DNA of 22,619 bases, from the IMG/VR virus record IMGVR_UViG_3300027800_000049, positions 1 through 22,619 of that record; one strand, 5' to 3'. Origin of the DNA: a virus. The notes below the pieces were generated by a model. That model ran no database searches. It was not told where the DNA came from and was given only the letters and a program-made list of their open reading frames with translations. Shown here one piece after another: positions 8,441 to 14,945 of this stretch; positions within the stretch are counted from its first letter, which is position 1; each line of letters begins with the position of its first letter. Both the position numbers and the translations under genes were made by a program.

Positions 8441-8655
8441 TATAATTTACCACCTCGGATACCTTCATAATTATAATTACCTTGCCTTATCTGTTCGTGG
8501 TCAGCCTCAACTGCTTTTTTGTATTCTGGGTCTTGCCTTTCTTTGTTAGAGCAAGGAATACAGATGCAGTCCGTACTAAACATTGAGCAAATCCTACCAT
8601 CTCTAAGTGAGCCCCCACAATGGGTGCAAGTAGTTCGAGTAAAAAAATCATCCAT
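8440..8655 (-). CDS. Small zinc-ribbon-like protein
   Basis: This 71-residue protein contains TRTTCTHCGGSLRDGRICSM followed by CICIPCSNKE. The CxxC near residues 10-13 and the Cys cluster near 30-35 form a likely four-Cys zinc site. The C-terminal half is charged and ends KGNYNYEG-like (RQGNYNYEGIRGGKL), a tail common to small Cys-rich proteins in mobile elements of gut Firmicutes and Bacteroidetes. The molecular role is unknown; nucleic-acid or protein binding is the usual guess. The gene start lies inside the 3' end of the preceding frameshifted small gene (8-base overlap) and its stop shares a base with the next ATG, so the three form one unit. Confidence 0.72.
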   Translation of the reverse strand: MDDFFTRTTCTHCGGSLRDGRICSMFSTDCICIPCSNKERQDPEYKKAVEADHEQIRQGNYNYEGIRGGKL

Positions 8656-8867
8656 TGTTAACCATTGCCCCTTCCTCGTTTTTATATAACTCTTTTTGTA
8701 ACATTAGCATATCAACAATAACTTTGGTGTAAGCCAAGCATATCCTCTAAAACCTCTCTTAGCCTTTCAACATCTGCCTTTGAATCTTCCTGACCTAGCA
8801 CTAAAATCTTTTCAACTGCTGTTTGCAATAGTCCTCGTGCCGTAGCCACCATAGTAATTTCGTTCAT
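8648..8867 (-). pseudogene. Small helical phage protein gene with apparent +1 frameshift
   Basis: ATG at 8867 has GGGGGG seven bases upstream and opens a 51-codon frame: MNEITMVATARGLLQTAVEK, then KADVERLREVLEDMLGL, then HQSYC and stop at 8712. Shifting one base forward near 8726-8735 gives an open continuation, AYTKVIVDMLMLQKELYKNE then EGAMVNNG, that stops at 8648 and overlaps the next start. The second part is amphipathic like the first, so the ancestral product was probably about 72 residues. The break may be a natural single-base insertion, a sequencing error, or programmed frameshifting. The 51-residue product could still be made. The function is unknown. Confidence 0.55.
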
Positions 8868-8929
8868 TTGCAATCCCCCCTGTATAATCTATATCAATGT
8901 AAGTATAGCTCTATAAGGGGTACATAGCC

Positions 8930-8943
8930 AGTTATATATAACT
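8930..8943. promoter_or_regulatory. Perfect 14-bp palindrome, possible operator
   Basis: AGTTATATATAACT is a perfect palindrome in the 114-base gap between the C5 methyltransferase stop and the next small gene. No strong -35/-10 pair for the minus strand was found around it. It could bind a dimeric regulator or form a small cruciform. Because it is made of A and T in an AT-rich gap, chance is a real alternative. Confidence 0.25.
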
Positions 8944-8981
8944 GTAAACTATACAAAATTTACAATATACTATTGTTCATA

Positions 8982-10292
8982 TCAGTTATCTATTTCAGAA
9001 AGTTTTTTGCCTATTGCATATGCTACTGGAACGCTTATAGCATTGCCTGCGGTCTTATATAATTGGGCATCCGATAACACAGATTGTGCTTTGGAAAATT
9101 GAGCATCACTAAAACCTTGAAGGCGGTAGCATTCTTGTGGAACAAGCCTTCTTATTCTGCAATTATTCATATTTATAACTTTTTTTGGCCCTTTAAAATC
9201 GGTCGCCAAAAGTGCAGGGCAAGTTTCACTGGCTTTTAGTTCTTCCCCATATGTACCACGGTCATTTATAATAGCCACACCTTGCCTGTCCTGAACTGTA
9301 ATACAGTAACTCGGGGCATTTTCATCATAATTGATACGTCTGCCGTTTTGCCTTTTCTCAAGCCTATCTGGAGTTAAGATAGGCATAACCTCAATAACGC
9401 CACTGTTTTGTGCAGTTCTGTTTACAATTCCAGCTGTTAATCTTGCAGTAATACATCTTGCAGTGTCTGTTATTTTTGATTTAACAGTTGATTGGTCGAT
9501 ACAATATAAGTTGGTGTGCCTACCCAAACCACCGCCTTGGCTTGTTATACAGGTAGCTATGCCGTCCGTATCATAAACCTTGTTTCCCTGGTAACCGTCA
9601 ACTAATATCTTTGGTTGCAAATTACCCCCTGAACAGGTGCTAAGGCATGGTGAACTACCTTCCTCAGAATATACTCTCCGCATATGCTGTATCCATTTTG
9701 AATCTGCAATATCACCTATAACCTTGATATCAGCATTTGTGTTTTTTCTTGTGATAGGTAATACTTCTCTGGGACTTCTGTTAGCAGCACGTCTTTCAGC
9801 GACAATGAATATCCGTTCCCTGTTTTGGGGAAGGTAATCTTTGGTGTTGATAACCTGCCATGACGCATCGTACCCTGCTTCGTCCAACTCACACAAAACA
9901 TCAAGGAAGTCAATTCCATAATTAATCGACAATAAATTTTTAACGTTTTCAATGATAAGCCATTGGGGTTTATTTTCTTCTTTGACGCTTTTGACGAGTT
10001 TAATAAATTCAAAATATAGTCCGCTTCGCTCGTCTCTAAGCCCATTACCGAGCCCTGCGATAGAGCACCCTTGGCAGGGAAATCCACCAGTCCAGATGTC
10101 TGCTTTGGGGATTGTGTAGGGGTTAATTTTTGTAATATCATTCTCAAACCACTCTCCATTTGTATTATACATAGCTTTATATGCCAAAATAGCATATTTA
10201 TCTTTTTCGCAAAATCCAATGCATTTATGCCCTGCAAGCTCCAAGCCACTCCGCATACCGCCTATGCCAGAAAAAAAATCAAGGAAGGTCAT
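8982..10292 (-). CDS. DNA (cytosine-5-)-methyltransferase
   Basis: This 436-residue C5 methyltransferase has the standard motif order. Motif I is FLDFFSGIGGMRSGLELAG (3-21). Motif IV is GGFPCQGCS with catalytic Cys73. Motif VI is IIENVKNLL (113-121). Motif VIII is QNRERIFIV (156-164). Motifs IX-X are at the C-terminus: RRLVPQECYRLQGF and AGNAISVPVAYAIGKKL, about 415-431. The long region between about 175 and 375 is the target-recognition domain; its specificity cannot be read here. The enzyme transfers methyl from SAM to cytosine C5 and probably protects phage DNA from host restriction. No cognate endonuclease gene is adjacent, so it is an orphan. It overlaps the preceding methyltransferase by 4 bases (ATGA). 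Confidence 0.95.
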   Translation of the reverse strand: MTFLDFFSGIGGMRSGLELAGHKCIGFCEKDKYAILAYKAMYNTNGEWFENDITKINPYTIPKADIWTGGFPCQGCSIAGLGNGLRDERSGLYFEFIKLVKSVKEENKPQWLIIENVKNLLSINYGIDFLDVLCELDEAGYDASWQVINTKDYLPQNRERIFIVAERRAANRSPREVLPITRKNTNADIKVIGDIADSKWIQHMRRVYSEEGSSPCLSTCSGGNLQPKILVDGYQGNKVYDTDGIATCITSQGGGLGRHTNLYCIDQSTVKSKITDTARCITARLTAGIVNRTAQNSGVIEVMPILTPDRLEKRQNGRRINYDENAPSYCITVQDRQGVAIINDRGTYGEELKASETCPALLATDFKGPKKVINMNNCRIRRLVPQECYRLQGFSDAQFSKAQSVLSDAQLYKTAGNAISVPVAYAIGKKLSEIDN

Positions 10293-11536
10293 AATTTCTC
10301 ACCTTCCTTTAGCATATCAGAATATGCTGTTTTAACTCCATCACGAATGAGGTATACATTATCTGCAGTTTCTGTCAGCCCTAAATATCTCATCACAATA
10401 ACATCGCAATATTTTTCGTCAATTTCCGAGCTATAGCACGTTCTTCCAGTTTGCTCACAGGCAATAAGTGTAGAACCGCTACCGCCAAAGGGGTCAAGTA
10501 CAATGTCACCTTCTTTGCTGGAATTGGAGATAAAGTATCCACAAAGTCCAACTGGCTTCATAGTGGGGTGTTCGCCATTGCGACTTGGTTTATCAAATTT
10601 CACAAGCGTTGTTTGCTTGCGATCGCTATACCACGAATGTGCAGCACCATCTTTCCACCCATAAAGAATTGGTTCGTGTTGCCACTGGTAATCCTGCCTG
10701 CCCATTACCAACGAACTTTTCACCCATATTAAGCATTGCTTTAATTGATACCCTACTTTCTTAAAGGCATTACGAAAGTTATATCCCTCGCTATCTGCGT
10801 GGAAAACATATATTGCAGCTCCCTTTTTAGAATGCTCGTACATCCTTGCAAAAGAATCAATTAGAAACTGTAAAAACTGCGAATCATTCATTTTGTCATT
10901 CTGTATTTTTAGTTTTTCATTTGTACCACCCTGATAATCAACATTATATGGGGGATCGGTAAGCACTAAGTCAGCTTCGTGTTCGTTCATAAGTTTTGAA
11001 ACGTCTTCGCTGCATGTGCTATCACCACAAATTAGACGATGCTTACCAAGTTGCCAAACATCTCCTTTATTGGTAATTGGCGTTTTAATTTCTTCAAGTG
11101 CCGCTTCTGTATCAAAGTCATCCTCTTTAGTATCAGGCTCGCCAAACAATTGATTTAGTTCTGCTATATCAAAACCCGTAAGCGAAACATCAAAATCACT
11201 TGCATCCAATTCCTTTAGTAGATCTGTTAATTGAGGAATGTCCCATTCGCCCGAAACCTTGTTGAGTGCCACGTTTAATGCCTTCTCTTTTTGCTCATCC
11301 ATTTCAACAACAACGCATTCAATTTCAGTCTGTCCAGTTTCAATAAGAATTTTAAGCCTTTGATGACCGCCTACAACATTGCCTGTTTGCCTATTCCAAA
11401 TAACAGGCTCAACATAGCCAAACTTCTCAATGGAGCGTTTCAACTTTTCATACTCCACATCTCCGGGCTTTAAATCTTTACGAGGATTATATTTTGCAGG
11501 CAGTAAAAGTTCTACCTTAATCTTTTCAATTTGCAT
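10289..11536 (-). CDS. ParB-N domain fused to adenine/cytosine-N4-type DNA methyltransferase
   Basis: This is a two-part protein of 415 residues. The first ~110 residues form a ParB/Sulfiredoxin-like domain with YNPRKDLKPGD and VVGGHQRLKILIE (GGHQR at 56-60), as in ParB N-terminal nuclease/CTPase folds. The methyltransferase part has motif IV as TDPPYN (193-198), a HPTMKP segment (323-328), and motif I late as LDPFGGSGSTLIACE (347-361). This is the circular order of beta-class amino-methyltransferases. It probably methylates adenine N6 or cytosine N4 using SAM. The fusion is common in Firmicutes phages. Its start lies 11 bases inside the SAM synthetase gene and its end overlaps the C5 enzyme, so all three are coupled. 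Confidence 0.93.
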   Translation of the reverse strand: MQIEKIKVELLLPAKYNPRKDLKPGDVEYEKLKRSIEKFGYVEPVIWNRQTGNVVGGHQRLKILIETGQTEIECVVVEMDEQKEKALNVALNKVSGEWDIPQLTDLLKELDASDFDVSLTGFDIAELNQLFGEPDTKEDDFDTEAALEEIKTPITNKGDVWQLGKHRLICGDSTCSEDVSKLMNEHEADLVLTDPPYNVDYQGGTNEKLKIQNDKMNDSQFLQFLIDSFARMYEHSKKGAAIYVFHADSEGYNFRNAFKKVGYQLKQCLIWVKSSLVMGRQDYQWQHEPILYGWKDGAAHSWYSDRKQTTLVKFDKPSRNGEHPTMKPVGLCGYFISNSSKEGDIVLDPFGGSGSTLIACEQTGRTCYSSEIDEKYCDVIVMRYLGLTETADNVYLIRDGVKTAYSDMLKEGEKL

Positions 11537-12695
11537 ATTTCTTTACCGCCTCTCTAAGTTCATCTGTTTTATTAGCCCATTCCCATGGCGCAAGACAATT
11601 GCTGAAATGACCATATACTGCTGTATCTGCATATTGTGCATCACGAAGTCTAAGTTTTGATATGATAACTGCCGGACTGAAATTGAATACTTCCAGCACA
11701 GCTTCACGAATAATCGAATCTTCATATCTGCCTGTGCCGAATGTATTAATATCTACAGCAACAGGAGCTGCCTTTCCGATAGCATATGAAATGCTAATCT
11801 CGCATTTTGATGCAAGAAGCGCTGATACAACATTTTTAGCAACATAGCGAGCCATGTATGCTCCGGAGCGGTCAACCTTTGTAGCATCTTTTCCTGAAAA
11901 CGCTCCGCCACCATGAGATGCAAGACCACCATATGTGTCCACCATAAGCTTTCTACCAGTTAAACCTGTATCCGCCTCTAGTCCGCCCAAAACAAATCTG
12001 CCTGATGGGTTAACCAGGATTTCTGTTTTATCATCAAACGGAAAATCATCAAACGCATCCCACAGTACCCGTTGAACAATATCCTTTTTCAGTTCATCCT
12101 GTGATTTTTCAGCCATATGCTGTGTTGAAACTATAATTGTTTTCACCCTTTTAGGTTTGCCATCTTCATATTCAATGGTGACCTGTGCTTTACCGTCAGG
12201 CAAAAGACTAGACACAAGACCATCCTTTCTAACCTGTGTTAAGCGTTTTGTAATCTTATGTGCAAGCACCAAAGGCAAGGGAAGATACTCTCTTGTTTCA
12301 TTGGTCGCATAACCGTATACAACTCCTTGGTCACCTGCTCCAAGGTCACCATACATTCCAGCATTGTCATATCTTGCTTCAAGTGCTGTATCTACTCCCG
12401 TTGCAATATCCTCGCTCTGTTTATGTACAAAAACTTTAATTCTGTATTTTTTTGGATTATATCCGACATCTCTTAATACTCTATAAACAATAGAAGGAAT
12501 ATCAATTTTTGATTTGCTGGTTATTTCGCCTGCAACTATAATTCTGCCTTTAGTTGCCAAAACCTCACAGGCAACACGGGAAAGCTTATCTTTTTTTAAG
12601 CAAGCGTCCAAAATACTGTCTGCTATAATATCGCACAACTTATCCGGATGTCCCTCTGTTACACTTTCTGCGGTTAAATACTTTTTATTTTTCAT
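11526..12695 (-). CDS. metK: S-adenosylmethionine synthetase
   Basis: The start at ATG 12695 has GGAG seven bases upstream, which a longer in-frame reading to 12731 lacks. The 389-residue protein is full length for MetK. It has the substrate motif EGHPDK (14-19), the GAGDQG loop (119-124), NPSGRFVLGG, DTYGG, and the phosphate-loop GGGAFSGKD (262-270), and ends with an AVYGHF...PWE region. It makes SAM from methionine and ATP. No residue of the signature loops appears changed, so it should be active. Its place directly upstream of, and overlapping with, two SAM-dependent DNA methyltransferases indicates a virus-encoded methyl-donor supply. No SAM riboswitch is visible upstream, since terS ends 13 bases before the start. 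Confidence 0.95.
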   Translation of the reverse strand: MKNKKYLTAESVTEGHPDKLCDIIADSILDACLKKDKLSRVACEVLATKGRIIVAGEITSKSKIDIPSIVYRVLRDVGYNPKKYRIKVFVHKQSEDIATGVDTALEARYDNAGMYGDLGAGDQGVVYGYATNETREYLPLPLVLAHKITKRLTQVRKDGLVSSLLPDGKAQVTIEYEDGKPKRVKTIIVSTQHMAEKSQDELKKDIVQRVLWDAFDDFPFDDKTEILVNPSGRFVLGGLEADTGLTGRKLMVDTYGGLASHGGGAFSGKDATKVDRSGAYMARYVAKNVVSALLASKCEISISYAIGKAAPVAVDINTFGTGRYEDSIIREAVLEVFNFSPAVIISKLRLRDAQYADTAVYGHFSNCLAPWEWANKTDELREAVKKYAN

Positions 12696-12708
12696 TTCGT
12701 ATCTCCAA

Positions 12709-13272
12709 TCATAATAATTTTTTACCACCACGGCGTACCGTTAATAAGCGTTCCATCACATCATCCTGGGGGTTTGCTCCTGCATATTCGGTTGTGCAGT
12801 TGTCTTTAACAATTTGATATATATCTGCCCAGAGCCTATTTGTTTGACTCATAAAGTTTTGGCTCATTGCAACATATGGACTTTGAATAGCATTTCCAGT
12901 GGTAGGATGCTTTGATAAAAATCCATAGGTTGTGATTGCTTCCTCGCATTGAAGCCATCTCGCAATACTCATTGAATACTGCTCAATTGACTGCGGATTA
13001 ACATATTGAGCACAGCCTCTGTCACTAAGCCAGTTCCAAGTTGACTCATAAATCTCGGCAGCAATTAAAGTACTTCCATCCTTTTGAATTGCCGATAGCA
13101 TATTGCGTGGTTTTGGCATTGTCTGCCCTGTTAGCTTTGCAGTATCCTTAAATTCAATAAATGTTAATTTTCTTTTACCGGGGTTACCATCGAGTATTTT
13201 ATCTGCAAGGGGTTTCTTTTTCTGTCCTGAGCCTTGCCTTGATCCACCACGATTTGTTCCGTCCTTCGCCAT
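12709..13272 (-). CDS. terS: Phage terminase small subunit, P27 family
   Basis: The 187-residue product begins with a Gly/Lys-rich leader (MAKDGTNRGGSRQGSGQKKK) followed by ILDGNPGKRKL at about 26-36, the signature of P27-type small terminases. The middle is helical (SWNWLSDRGCAQYVN, YSMSIARWLQCEEAI), and NAIQSPYVAMSQNFMSQTNRLW matches the family's N-P...l...l.....W pattern. It binds the packaging site on concatemeric DNA and recruits the large subunit. AGGTG lies five bases before the ATG. The partner terL is about 4.8 kb further downstream, with the methylation cassette in between. Confidence 0.9.
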   Translation of the reverse strand: MAKDGTNRGGSRQGSGQKKKPLADKILDGNPGKRKLTFIEFKDTAKLTGQTMPKPRNMLSAIQKDGSTLIAAEIYESTWNWLSDRGCAQYVNPQSIEQYSMSIARWLQCEEAITTYGFLSKHPTTGNAIQSPYVAMSQNFMSQTNRLWADIYQIVKDNCTTEYAGANPQDDVMERLLTVRRGGKKLL

Positions 13273-13401
13273 TTTTTCACCTCGTCTTTATATTGTTTTA
13301 TATACCACCTTTGAAAGCGCGTTTTCTTGCGTGAGGGGGGGCAACGGTCTTGTAAATATTACCATTTCAAGATAAATTGACCCCCACCTCCTGTCAACGG
13401 C
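13273..13401. other. Noncoding gap between HNH and terS genes
   Basis: This stretch holds a run of seven G (about 13335-13341) and a C-rich segment near 13379-13392, and the words TTGAC/GTCAA flank the C-rich part as a short inverted repeat. No gene or good promoter was seen. In HNH-bearing cos phages the cohesive-end site usually lies close to the HNH and terS genes, so this is a possible place for it, but nothing here proves that. Confidence 0.25.
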
Positions 13402-13764
13402 TTAAAATCTATATGTATACACAATATTTCTGCCGAAGCCACCATCTCTTGAGGTATGCTTGCTGTGACAGCTCTTACACAGAGCCATAAGGTTGCTGTA
13501 ATCATTTGTACCTCCATCACGCAACGGAACGATATGGTGCACCTCAGTAGCCTCTGTTGGTCGTCCTTTTTTCATGCATTCTACACACAAAGGATACGCT
13601 ATTAAAAATCCCTTTCGTATTGCTTGCCACTTACTACCATAGTGACGTTCAGAAGAACTACCACGATCAATTTCATAAAATTTACTGTGTTTTTCACAAT
13701 AATTTTTATATGTAAGGTTTGAGCATTTCGGGCTTTTGCAAGGTTTTGGTGGTTTATTTGGCAC
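13402..13764 (-). CDS. HNH endonuclease, packaging-associated
   Basis: GTG at 13764 is chosen: AAGGTG sits six bases upstream and the protein then begins MPNKPPKPCKSPKCSNLTYK, the usual opening of phage HNH proteins. The 120 residues contain an N-terminal zinc knuckle (C9, C14, C23, H26), WQAIRKGFL, then C60/C63, the catalytic His pair H76-H77 in EVHHIVPLRDGG, N91 in SNLMALC, and C96/C99 followed by H103. All parts of the beta-beta-alpha-metal site are present. In HK97-like phages the HNH protein beside the terminases helps cut DNA at the packaging site. Its start lies inside the 3' end of the small Cys gene upstream. Confidence 0.9.
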   Translation of the reverse strand: MPNKPPKPCKSPKCSNLTYKNYCEKHSKFYEIDRGSSSERHYGSKWQAIRKGFLIAYPLCVECMKKGRPTEATEVHHIVPLRDGGTNDYSNLMALCKSCHSKHTSRDGGFGRNIVYTYRF

Positions 13765-13900
13765 AATTTTCACCTTGCTTAACGCATCTACCAAACAGAC
13801 ACAAGAGCCTTTCATCGTTGATAACCGTGCCCCAAACACATTTATAACATTTGTGACTATGTAATTTATCCATAACTTCTTTAGTATTAACTCTCATCAT
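13754..13900 (-). CDS. Small Cys-rich protein upstream of HNH
   Basis: Two adjacent ATG codons (13900 and 13897) follow AGGAG at spacings of five and eight bases. The frame gives 48 residues: MMRVNTKEVMDKLHSHKCYK, then CVWGTVINDERLLCLFGRCV and KQGENCAK. The Cys pair CYKC and the later C...C....C suggest a metal-binding knuckle. The stop lies 11 bases inside the HNH gene, so the two are translationally coupled, which supports a real gene. I do not recognise a family. A partner or regulator of the HNH/terminase step is possible but unproven. Confidence 0.6.
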   Translation of the reverse strand: MMRVNTKEVMDKLHSHKCYKCVWGTVINDERLLCLFGRCVKQGENCAK

Positions 13901-13929
13901 CTTAACTCCTATTCATATTGATATACATA

Positions 13930-13956
13930 AAGGCACCCGCATTTAGTGAGTGCTTT
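13930..13956 (-). terminator. Possible terminator after GIY-YIG gene
   Basis: GCACCC (13933-13938) can pair with GAGTGC (13948-13953), with one mismatch and a nine-base loop. Short A/T runs lie on both sides, so it could work weakly in either direction. It sits 70 bases after the GIY-YIG stop and 30 bases before the small Cys gene. Confidence 0.35.
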
Positions 13957-14026
13957 TATATATTCTAGTTTATTTTATTCTTTCGCTTTGCCATTTCCGT
14001 AAGTTTTTTAATGGAGTTAAACTTAA

Positions 14027-14593
14027 TTATGCTCCAGCATTTCCATTATCTTCTGAAAAAATTGTTACACTCGACCATTTACGTCCGTTTTTAATTGAAT
14101 AGATATAGTGAATACTAATGCCAGTTTCCTCTGATATGTCAATTGGTTTAACGCCATCCCTTATTTTTTCTTTAACCGAAACAATTAATTCCCGGCTATA
14201 TTTTGCATTGCCATTTCTCTCGCCAGTTTGAGCTTTCTTGAAATTATCTGTGTTCTCACTTGGGTTTCGCCTGGTTGTTTTATCCTGTTGCTTATTAATT
14301 ACATTCTTACAATCTACATCGTTATAATAGTCAATGTACCATTTTTCAAGCATAGATAGTATATTATTGTTTGTATCAGATGCCAAAACTTGAATTATTT
14401 CAAATGTCAAATTGTTATTATCTTCATTCCAGCTATTCTGGAATTGAGGATATGTGTATGAGCCTGCTCTTAGTTTAGCTAAATGATTACTCCAGCGTTT
14501 ATATATTTTGTTTGAGCTACCAATATAAACATCACCATGTTTATTTTGGATCTTATAGATGCCGCATACTTCTTTGCCATTATTATTTTTCAT
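14027..14593 (-). CDS. GIY-YIG endonuclease, homing type
   Basis: The start at ATG 14593 places AAAGG twelve bases upstream; an ATG four codons earlier (14605) directly abuts the same AAAGG and is less likely. The protein (188 residues) has CGIYKIQNKHGDVYIGSS near the N-terminus (the GIY and YIG strands), a following IYKRWSNHL with the conserved Arg, and MLEKWYIDYY with the catalytic Glu. A basic linker follows (RRNPSENTDNFKKAQTGE). The C-terminus has a helix-turn-helix-like DISEETGISIHYIYSIKNGR ending in KW, as in NUMOD/IENR DNA-binding modules of homing enzymes. It appears free-standing. It lies at the border between the AT-rich island and the packaging genes. Confidence 0.85.
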   Translation of the reverse strand: MKNNNGKEVCGIYKIQNKHGDVYIGSSNKIYKRWSNHLAKLRAGSYTYPQFQNSWNEDNNNLTFEIIQVLASDTNNNILSMLEKWYIDYYNDVDCKNVINKQQDKTTRRNPSENTDNFKKAQTGERNGNAKYSRELIVSVKEKIRDGVKPIDISEETGISIHYIYSIKNGRKWSSVTIFSEDNGNAGA

Positions 14594-14639
14594 TTTATTA
14601 GCCATCCTTTATAATATATTTCAACCATTTATGCACAAC

Positions 14640-14668
14640 AAAAAAAGCTAGGCGGTTGATTCCCTAGC
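14640..14668 (-). terminator. Rho-independent terminator
   Basis: On the minus strand GCTAGG and CCTAGC form a perfect six-base stem (14647-14652 with 14663-14668), followed by seven T residues. It separates the primase transcript from the GIY-YIG gene, which therefore probably has its own weak promoter. TTGTGC and TATTAT, 16 bases apart, lie between the hairpin and the GIY-YIG start. Confidence 0.72.
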
Positions 14669-14763
14669 GCTCAGAATAAGTGTTCCACTGTTGTGTGTAG
14701 CATAGTCTAACTATTTTTTATTAATTATTCTGAAATCTTATTTCCGTCGATTTTACCGTTTTT

Positions 14764-14808
14764 GAAAAATGCCTATTTACAAGGGTTTAGAGGGTATGCA
14801 TTTCAAAA
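14764..14808. repeat. Noncoding element, copy A (matches 17081-17125)
   Basis: Copy A reads GAAAAATGC then AAGGGTTTAGAGGGTAT with a later TTTCAAA. The copy at 17081-17125 aligns along about 45 bases with an identical AAGGGTTTA core and one small gap. Both copies lie shortly after the stop codon of a minus-strand gene of the island (primase and polymerase-like). Confidence 0.45.
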
Positions 14809-14819
14809 ATTACAACTAT
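14801..14819. repeat. 19-bp direct repeat, copy 1
   Basis: TTTCAAAAATTACAACTAT is repeated exactly at 14879-14897, 78 bases away, in the gap after the primase gene. The spacing and only two copies argue against CRISPR. It might be a binding site for a replication or transcription protein. Confidence 0.6.
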
Positions 14820-14878
14820 AAAATTAGACTTTGCACACCCCTCAAACACGCATTATGCCTATATTATTAGAATATATT

Positions 14879-14897
14879 TTTCAAAAATTACAACTAT
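14879..14897. repeat. 19-bp direct repeat, copy 2
   Basis: Exact second copy of the repeat at 14801-14819. It is followed by TGTATAAC and TGTATAAT words and then by the primase stop codon 48 bases on. Confidence 0.6.
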
Positions 14898-14945
14898 GTA
14901 TAACAAATGTATAATATGGGGGTACATATACAGCCCATATAAAGA

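Larger units (their letters stand above)
14669..14945. other. AT-rich noncoding region downstream of the primase gene
   Basis: No gene with a ribosome site was found on either strand. The stretch holds the 19-base direct repeat listed separately, an element similar to one at 17.08-17.13 kb, and an inverted pair formed by TTGAAAAATGC near 14762 and GCATTTCAAAAA near 14798. AT-rich repeats next to a primase gene may be a replication origin, a recombination site or phage promoters. Confidence 0.35.

Noticed and set aside
9716-10249. 177-codon minus-strand frame inside the C5 methyltransferase gene
   Set aside because: The main frame has every methyltransferase motif; the alternative has no recognisable domain or ribosome site.
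12690-12760. SAM riboswitch upstream of metK
   Set aside because: Only 13 bases separate terS from metK and no S-box/SAM-aptamer structure is visible; metK is simply in an operon.
13765-13839. Longer HNH reading frame
   Set aside because: No ribosome site for it, and this stretch codes for the small Cys protein in another frame.
14801-14897. CRISPR-like repeat pair
   Set aside because: Only two copies, a 59-base gap between them, no further spacers and no cas genes.
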